NCBI GenBank assembly: GCA_964391305.1
Contig: CAYMJO010000014.1
Coordinates: 1-19,595 of the forward strand
Direction: 5' to 3'
DNA: 19,595 nucleotides
DNA from: CAYMJO01 sp964391305
GTDB lineage: Bacteria > Patescibacteriota > CALEFQ01
In this document: piece after piece, positions 14,813 through 19,595 of the stretch
How the letters are laid out: each line of letters opens with the position of its first letter
How positions within the stretch are numbered: the first letter of the stretch is position 1
The notes under the pieces: model-generated
What the model was told of the DNA's origin: nothing
Databases searched by the model: none
The model's input: only the letters and a program-made list of their open reading frames with translations
Translations under genes and position numbers: made by a program

Positions 14813-17287
14813 ATGGAAACCTATAATCCTCAAAAGATAGAGCCCAAATGGCAAAAAAAATGGGGAAAACAAGATCTGTATAAAGCAGAGGATTTTTGCG
14901 ATGCCAAAAAATTTCCCAAGGGAAAATTTTATACATTGACAATGTTTCCTTATCCTTCTGCGGAGGGCTTGCATATCGGACATGTGGAAAGCTACACGGC
15001 GGCTGATATTTATTGCAGGTATCTTCGCGCGAATGGCTATAATGTCCTTTTTCCGATTGGCTGGGACGCGTTTGGTCTGCCGGCGGAAAATTATGCCATA
15101 AAGAAAGGCGTTCATCCACAAAAAGCCAATCTTGATAATATAAAAAATTATGAGAGGCAGATAAGAAGTGTTGGCTTAAGTTATGATTGGTCGAGGCAGA
15201 TTAATACCACTGACCCGAAATATTATAAATGGACCCAATGGATTTTTTTAAAAATTTTTAAAAAGGGATTGGCGTATGAAGATATAGTTCCGATCAATTG
15301 GTGTCCGAGCTGTAAAACCGGCATTGCGAATGAAGAAGTGGTGAACGGCGAATGCGAGCGCTGTCACACGAAGGTTGAGTGCCGCGACATGAAGCAATGG
15401 CTTTTGAGGATCACGGAATACGCCGATAGGCTTGTGAATGACCTGAATTTGCTTGACTGGCCTGACAAGATCGTCGAAATGCAGAAGAATTGGATAGGAA
15501 GGAGCGAAGGATATGAGATAAATTTTAAAATAAATGGGCATGAGGAAATCTTGAAAGTCTTTACGACGCGAGCGGACACTTTGTTTGGCGCGACATTTAT
15601 GGTTTTGGCGCCGGAGCATCCATTTTTGAAGAAAATTGTAACATCAGAGCAAAAAACCGAAGTCGAAAAATATATTAAGCGATCAAAACAAAAATCCGAT
15701 CTTGAAAGAGAAGCTTTGGAAAAAGAGAAAACGGGCGTGTTTACCGGAGCGTACGCGATAAATCCGGCGAGCGGAGAAAAAATCCCGATTTGGGTATCGG
15801 ACTATGTGATGATGAACTATGGCTCTGGGGCGATTATGGCAGTGCCCGCGCATGATGAGAGGGATTTTGAGTTTGCTAAAAGACATGACTTGCCGATTAC
15901 GGAAGTTATTTCTGAAGATGGAAAACCCCGCGAAAATTTGGAAGAGGCTTATGTTGGCGGAGGCAAACTTGTGAATTCCTGCGAATTTGATGGAACGGAT
16001 TTTCTTGAGGCACGCGAAAAAATTGCTAAATATGTCGGAGGGAAGAAAGCTGTCAACTACAAGCTCCGAGATTGGGTTTTCTCAAGACAGCGATACTGGG
16101 GCGAGCCGATTCCTGTCGTTCATTGCGAATCATGCGGCGTTGTTCCCGTTCCAGAAAAGGATTTGCCAGTTGAATTGCCTGACGTTGAAAAGTACGAGCC
16201 AACGGGCACCGGCGAGTCTCCTTTGGCGAATATAAAAGATTGGGTAAACACGACTTGTCCTGAATGTAGAGGCGTAGCAAAGCGCGAGACAAACACAATG
16301 CCGCAATGGGCAGGGTCTTCTTGGTATTATCTGCGGTACATCGATCCCAGAAACAGCGGGGAAATTTTTGATAAAAAGAAGATGAGGTTTTGGTCTCCTG
16401 TTGACGTCTACATTGGCGGAGCGGAGCACGCGGTTTTGCATTTGCTATATGCCAGATTCTGGCACAAGGTTTTGTATGATGAGGGCATCGTCGATCACCC
16501 AGAGCCTTTTATAAAGCTTCGCAATCAAGGCATGATTTTGGGAGAGGACGGCGTGAAAATGTCAAAATCCCGCGGAAATGTGATAAGTCCAGACGAGATT
16601 GTAAAAGAACATGGCGCAGATGTGCTTCGTTTATATGAAATGTTTATGGGGCCATTAGAAGATGATAAGCCTTGGAGTATGGAGAAAATTTCGGGAGTTA
16701 AGCGCTTTTTAACAAAAAGAATTTGGAAAGTAGTAAACAAAGCTATTGAAGATAGAAATGAGTTTATTGATATTTCGGGAAAATCTCAATTGATTCATAG
16801 AACTGTAAAGGAAGTTTCGGAAGATATTGAAAGTATGAAATTCAATACTGCGATTGCAAAATTGATGATTCAATTTGATGGGTTGAATAGCAAACCTGAC
16901 TGGCGCGGTAAATTTAATAGAAAGGGGGAGTTTGAAAATAAGCAATTTGATTTCGAAGCTTTAGAAAAGTTTTTAATATTGCTTTCTCCTTTTGCACCTC
17001 ATATGGCAGAAGAGCTTTGGGAGAAACTCGGACACAAAGCAAGCATATTTAAAGAAAAATGGCCCATTTTCGATCCTGATTTAGTGAAGGAAAAGGAATT
17101 TGAGATGATTGTCCAAATCAATGGCAAGCTTAGGGATAAAATAAGGGCAAACGTTGATATTTCTTGTGAGAACGCGATTAAAATAGCAAAGGAAAGTGAA
17201 AGAATTCAGAAGTGGCTTGATGGCAAAAAAATTGTTAAAGAGATTTATGTGGCGGGGAAGCTTGTGAACTTGGTTGTTATCCCTTAA
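14813..17287 (+). CDS. leuS: Leucyl-tRNA synthetase
   Basis: A class I synthetase charging tRNA-Leu. HIGH is at residues 54-57 in PYPSAEGLHIGHVESYTAADI. A zinc-like cluster CPSC...CERC follows. The CP1 editing domain keeps its conserved features: the Thr-rich TTRADTLFGATFMVLAPEHP and the GSGAIMAVPAHDERDFEFA segment with the editing Asp. Proofreading is therefore predicted. RDWVFSRQRYWGEPIP and a second CESC...CPEC zinc segment lead to KMSKS near residues 582-586, and the C-terminal ING(K)-type domain ends the 824-residue protein. ATG 14813 is chosen because METYNPQKIEPKWQ is the family's normal start; an in-frame GTG at 14774 starts inside the palindrome. No Shine-Dalgarno site is seen. It is followed by a strong terminator. 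Confidence 0.97.
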   Translation: METYNPQKIEPKWQKKWGKQDLYKAEDFCDAKKFPKGKFYTLTMFPYPSAEGLHIGHVESYTAADIYCRYLRANGYNVLFPIGWDAFGLPAENYAIKKGVHPQKANLDNIKNYERQIRSVGLSYDWSRQINTTDPKYYKWTQWIFLKIFKKGLAYEDIVPINWCPSCKTGIANEEVVNGECERCHTKVECRDMKQWLLRITEYADRLVNDLNLLDWPDKIVEMQKNWIGRSEGYEINFKINGHEEILKVFTTRADTLFGATFMVLAPEHPFLKKIVTSEQKTEVEKYIKRSKQKSDLEREALEKEKTGVFTGAYAINPASGEKIPIWVSDYVMMNYGSGAIMAVPAHDERDFEFAKRHDLPITEVISEDGKPRENLEEAYVGGGKLVNSCEFDGTDFLEAREKIAKYVGGKKAVNYKLRDWVFSRQRYWGEPIPVVHCESCGVVPVPEKDLPVELPDVEKYEPTGTGESPLANIKDWVNTTCPECRGVAKRETNTMPQWAGSSWYYLRYIDPRNSGEIFDKKKMRFWSPVDVYIGGAEHAVLHLLYARFWHKVLYDEGIVDHPEPFIKLRNQGMILGEDGVKMSKSRGNVISPDEIVKEHGADVLRLYEMFMGPLEDDKPWSMEKISGVKRFLTKRIWKVVNKAIEDRNEFIDISGKSQLIHRTVKEVSEDIESMKFNTAIAKLMIQFDGLNSKPDWRGKFNRKGEFENKQFDFEALEKFLILLSPFAPHMAEELWEKLGHKASIFKEKWPIFDPDLVKEKEFEMIVQINGKLRDKIRANVDISCENAIKIAKESERIQKWLDGKKIVKEIYVAGKLVNLVVIP

Positions 17288-17340
17288 TTAACTGTGGATA
17301 GCTTCTCTTATTTTTTTGACAGAGAATATATCTGTAATAA

Positions 17341-17365
17341 AAAATGGCTTATTAAAGCCATTTTT
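17341..17365 (+). terminator. Rho-independent terminator of leuS
   Basis: AAAATGGCTT (17341-17350) and AAGCCATTTT (17355-17364) pair perfectly over 10 positions around ATTA, with a trailing T-run (five T, 17361-17365). It lies 53 bases after the leuS stop and is symmetrical, so it could also work on the other strand. Confidence 0.8.
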
Positions 17366-17376
17366 AAGTCAAGGAA

Positions 17377-17400
17377 ATTGTCAAAAAATTACTTGACAAT
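17377..17400 (+). promoter_or_regulatory. Candidate operator: inverted repeat over the -35 box
   Basis: ATTGTCAA (17377-17384) and TTGACAAT (17393-17400) are a perfect inverted repeat separated by eight bases. The right arm contains the -35 hexamer TTGACA. This is the geometry of a dimeric-regulator operator, and the next gene encodes a TrmB-like regulator, so autoregulation is a reasonable inference. Confidence 0.5.
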
Positions 17401-17421
17401 ATTTTTTATATAGTGTAACCT
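17393..17421 (+). promoter_or_regulatory. Promoter of the TrmB-like gene
   Basis: A perfect -35 TTGACA (17393-17398), a 17-base spacer and a poor -10 TAACCT (17416-17421). TATAGT at 17409-17414 looks more like a -10 but its spacing (10) is too short. Initiation near 17428 would give a leader of about 300 bases before ATG 17734. Confidence 0.45.
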
Positions 17422-17439
17422 GAAAATAGGAGAGAAAAA

Positions 17440-17640
17440 GGAGGAAAAATATAGACCCATTGCGGATAAATTCTAAGAAGTGAAAACTTCTAAAGAAATT
17501 CAACGCAGAGGGTATTCTGGAAGGAAAGTGATTCAAATCGAAAAAATTTTTCAAAAACATTTTTGAAAAGAATCTTTCGAAAAAAATCCCAAACTTCCAG
17601 AAAAATAGAGAGCACAATGCCCACGTTCACACCCGCATCC
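17440..17640 (+). promoter_or_regulatory. Long structured leader of the TrmB-like gene
   Basis: The 17288-17733 gap has no convincing gene. After the promoter it contains an AAGGAGG with no usable start at the right distance, then AGAAGT-GAAA-ACTTCT (17476-17491), a 6-pair hairpin with a GNRA-type loop. A nested set follows: TTCTGGAAG/CTTCCAGAA (17515-17523 / 17594-17602), GATTC/GAATC (17530-17534 / 17570-17574) and TTTTCAAAAA/TTTTTGAAAA (17548-17557 / 17560-17569). These stack as one long interrupted hairpin of about 88 bases. It matches no RNA family I recognise. Confidence 0.45.
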
Positions 17641-17692
17641 ACACTCACACTCACACTCACACTCACACTCACACTCACACTCACACTCACAC
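17641..17692 (+). repeat. Hexanucleotide microsatellite (ACACTC)n
   Basis: Eight perfect copies of ACACTC (17641-17688) plus a partial ACAC. It sits between the leader hairpin and ATG 17734. In the forward frame continuous with the TrmB-like gene it encodes repeating Thr-Leu; copy-number change by whole units would keep that frame. Confidence 0.9.
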
Positions 17693-17733
17693 CTATCTAC
17701 CGCTGCTCTCTTTCGCTTTTTATTAAAATCTTC

Positions 17734-18474
17734 ATGATTGAAAAAATTCTCAAACAAATCGGCTTCGATGATAACGAAGTAAAAATTTACATAAAACTTT
17801 TAGAAAAAAGTCCCACGTCGGTTAGAAGCTTGGCGGAAGATTCAGGCATTGGCAGAGGGACTGTTTTTAATATTCTCAAAAAATTTATATCGGAAGGGAT
17901 CGCGAGTTATTACCATAAGGGCAAGGGAAAATTTTTCGCGGCGGAGGATCCTGCAATTTTGAAAAATTTTTTAAAAAAGAAAAAGGATGCGATTTTGAAT
18001 CAGCAAAAAGCCGTTGAGAAGATTATCCCGGAGCTTAAATCTGTCTATTCTTCTTACAGCCGCAAGCCGATTGTAAAGTATTTCGAAGGCTCAAAAGAAG
18101 CCAGCGATATGCTGTGCGACGTTCTTAACGCGGTTTCAAAGGAAAAGAACAAGGAGTATTACGTTTATTCCACGAAGGGAAAACGCCAGATTATCTATGA
18201 AGACTTTCCGGATTTTTCGAAGCAGAGGATCAAGGCGGGAATCAAGGTGAAGGCGATTGCGATCGGTGGAGGCGGAGAGCTTCGCGGACTTGACGAGCGC
18301 AAGTGGCTTTCGAAGAAAGAGCCGGTGAATTCAAGCTATATGGTGATCTACGCGAGCAAAATTTCTTTTGTCACGCTTGATAAGCAGGGTACGCCGGTCG
18401 GTGTGATCATCGAAGATAGGGCAAGCGCCGAAACACAGAAAATGATTTTCAAGAGACTTTGGCAGGCTTTATAA
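17734..18474 (+). CDS. TrmB-family transcriptional regulator
   Basis: From ATG 17734 the 246-residue protein has an N-terminal winged helix-turn-helix of TrmB type (about residues 1-75: IGFDDNEVKIYIKLLEKSP, SVRSLAEDSGIGRGTVFNILKKFISEGIASYYHKGKGKFFAAEDP). A charged helical linker (about 80-110) follows, then an effector-type domain (about 115-246: KPIVKYFEGSKEASDMLCDVL...). TrmB relatives are often sugar-responsive repressors or activators; the ligand here is unknown. I chose ATG 17734 because the wHTH begins at once. An in-frame ATG at 17617 would add 39 residues including the Thr-Leu repeat; this is unlikely but not excluded. No Shine-Dalgarno site is seen. glmS follows by 89 bases, so control of amino-sugar synthesis is a possibility only. 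Confidence 0.85.
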   Translation: MIEKILKQIGFDDNEVKIYIKLLEKSPTSVRSLAEDSGIGRGTVFNILKKFISEGIASYYHKGKGKFFAAEDPAILKNFLKKKKDAILNQQKAVEKIIPELKSVYSSYSRKPIVKYFEGSKEASDMLCDVLNAVSKEKNKEYYVYSTKGKRQIIYEDFPDFSKQRIKAGIKVKAIAIGGGGELRGLDERKWLSKKEPVNSSYMVIYASKISFVTLDKQGTPVGVIIEDRASAETQKMIFKRLWQAL

Positions 18475-18550
18475 TTTTTGAATTTTGATCAAATTTTGTT
18501 GGATTATAAACTTGTAGTTCGTTCGAATTCGTAAGATTGAATAAAAATTA

Positions 18551-18555
18551 AAGGA
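18551..18555 (+). promoter_or_regulatory. glmS ribosome binding site
   Basis: AAGGA lies eight bases before ATG 18564. It supports this start, where the mandatory Met-Cys-Gly-Ile N-terminus begins. The upstream 18475-18550 stretch has TATAAA at 18505-18510 but no matching -35. I see no glmS ribozyme-like element, though I cannot fold it reliably. Confidence 0.6.
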
Positions 18556-18563
18556 ATAATCGC

Positions 18564-19595
18564 ATGTGCGGCATAGTAGGTTATATAAGTCGTCCGTCCC
18601 AAGAAACGGCGTTCAAAATATTGGAAGGCATCAAAAAGCTGGAATACAGAGGATATGATTCTGCCGGCATTGCCGTGTTGAGAGAGGACGGCTCTGTGGT
18701 TTGTAGAAAATTAAAGAGGGAAGCTGACAGATCGGCTATCAATGATCTGCGCAAAGTTTACAGAGGCGATTTCGATGGCAAGGCGAGACTTGGCATCGCG
18801 CATACCAGATGGGCGACACATGGAGTGCCGAACAAAACCAACGCGCATCCCCACTGGGACTGTAAAAAAGAGATTTATTTGGTCCACAACGGCATTGTTG
18901 AAAATTTCGGGCCTCTGAAAAAAATGCTCGAAAGCAAGGGGCATAAATTCAAATCTGACACGGATACGGAAGTCATTGCCCATCTTATTGAGGAAGAATA
19001 TGAAGATAATCTAGAAAGCGCGTTTAGATCCGCTCTATCTCAAATTACAGGCACTTACGGGATTTTGGTTTTTTCTAAGAGAGAGCCTGACAAGATTTTG
19101 GTCGCGAGATGCGGCAGTCCCGTCTGCATCGGCGTGACTGATGAGGAATGCGTAGTTGCTTCTGATGCTGTGCCCGTGGCTTTGTATTCCAAGGAGGTCA
19201 TTTATCTAGATGATGGAGAAATGGCGATTCTAAAACAGAATAAGCATAAAGTTGTTTCTTCCGATAACAAAGTAGTTTTGAAAAAAGCTCAAAAAATAGA
19301 TTGGGATATAGACAAGGCTCAACGCGGAGGCTTCAAACATTTTATGTTGAAAGAAATATTCGAACAGCCGGATGCCGTTGAAAATACCATAAGAGGAAGG
19401 CTTCTTCCCAAAGATGGTTTGGCGGTTCTCGGCGGTTTGAGAGATTATAAAGATCGTTTGCGGGATGTGAGAAATGTTATGCTTGTCGCCTGCGGGACCG
19501 CGCATCATGCATGTATGATCGGAGGATATATGCTCGAGGATAAGACTGGCATTGTTGCTCGGCCGGAGATCGCGTCGGAGCTTAGATACAGAAAC
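18564..19595 (+). CDS. glmS: Glucosamine-6-phosphate synthase, isomerizing (partial, runs off window)
   Basis: GlmS makes glucosamine-6-phosphate from fructose-6-phosphate and glutamine, the entry step to UDP-GlcNAc for peptidoglycan. The visible 344 residues cover the whole N-terminal glutaminase domain and the start of the first SIS domain. Cys2 (MCGIVGYI) is the nucleophile exposed once Met is removed. LEYRGYDSAGIAV, HTRWATHG, NAHPHWD, VHNGIVENF and SDTDTEVIAHL are the expected Ntn-type glutaminase motifs. KHFMLKEIFEQP leads into the linker, and MLVACGTAHHACMIGGY with EIASELRYRN begins the sugar-binding SIS domain. The reading frame is open to base 19595, where the window ends, so the isomerase half is not seen. 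Confidence 0.96.
   Translation, partial: MCGIVGYISRPSQETAFKILEGIKKLEYRGYDSAGIAVLREDGSVVCRKLKREADRSAINDLRKVYRGDFDGKARLGIAHTRWATHGVPNKTNAHPHWDCKKEIYLVHNGIVENFGPLKKMLESKGHKFKSDTDTEVIAHLIEEEYEDNLESAFRSALSQITGTYGILVFSKREPDKILVARCGSPVCIGVTDEECVVASDAVPVALYSKEVIYLDDGEMAILKQNKHKVVSSDNKVVLKKAQKIDWDIDKAQRGGFKHFMLKEIFEQPDAVENTIRGRLLPKDGLAVLGGLRDYKDRLRDVRNVMLVACGTAHHACMIGGYMLEDKTGIVARPEIASELRYRN

Noticed and set aside
17641..17692. CRISPR-like short repeat array
   Set aside because: The unit is six bases with no spacers between copies; it is a microsatellite.
17563..17733. N-terminal extension of the TrmB-like protein from TTG 17563, and opposite-strand Ser-Val or Cys-Glu repeat ORFs
   Set aside because: They exist only because the hexamer repeat has no stops. 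The wHTH starts right at ATG 17734, and the extensions have no conserved features. The ATG 17617 form is kept only as a remote alternative.
97..18474. Stop-codon recoding (TGA as Trp or Gly, as in some CPR groups)
   Set aside because: TGA ends well-aligned proteins such as ispH, dut and rsmI at the expected lengths, and conserved Trp and Gly use ordinary codons.
18512..18540. TTCGAAT resembling a tRNA T-loop
   Set aside because: The flanking bases do not form a 5-pair T-stem, and no acceptor or anticodon arms are present.

Overview
All genes in this window lie on the + strand. The DNA is moderately AT-rich, gene spacing is short, and the gene set is bacterial housekeeping. TGA acts as a normal stop (for example at the ends of ispH, dut and rsmI) and tryptophan is TGG, so the standard bacterial code applies. 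Few genes have a Shine-Dalgarno site, and AT-rich intergenic repeats and palindromes are frequent. The glycyl-tRNA synthetase is the dimeric type, RsmI and MetRS are minimal forms, and there is a TrmB-type regulator. Together these suggest an uncultured small-genome bacterium of the Patescibacteria/CPR kind. That placement is inference; no 16S or ribosomal protein gene is present to test it.

Layout: 1-53 is the Gly/Ser-rich tail of an upstream gene, probably a TPM/YgcG-like membrane protein. 97-1959 is a single-pass surface protein with DUF11-like repeats. 2065-5796 holds tgt, ispH, ispG and dut (tRNA queuosine exchange, the last two steps of the MEP isoprenoid pathway, dUTP clearance). 5797-6470 holds a structured leader and a small pentapeptide-repeat gene that appears frameshifted or read past its natural end. 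6471-7490 is an MscS channel with its own extended -10 promoter and a clear terminator.

7491-7675 carries the mscS terminator, a glyS promoter and a hairpin/direct-repeat element. Then come glyS, an M16 zinc peptidase and an AI-2E-family membrane protein with a good promoter. 11706-17287 is a run of rsmI, metG, tatD and leuS, closed by a strong terminator. 17288-17733 is the largest gap: promoter with an inverted repeat over the -35 box, a long leader with nested inverted repeats, and a hexanucleotide microsatellite. It precedes a TrmB-like regulator (17734-18474). glmS starts at 18564 and runs off the window end.

The genes serve translation and its quality (tgt, glyS, metG, leuS, rsmI), isoprenoid and amino-sugar precursors for the envelope (ispH, ispG, glmS), nucleotide hygiene (dut), and envelope physiology (MscS, AI-2E family, surface protein). 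I see no defence system, CRISPR array, prophage, transposase, rRNA or tRNA. The most interesting material is non-coding: the leader of the TrmB-like gene, the pentapeptide leader and poly-T frame problem, and the intergenic repeats. The one notable protein-level oddity is Asn in place of the usual active-site His41 in IspH.
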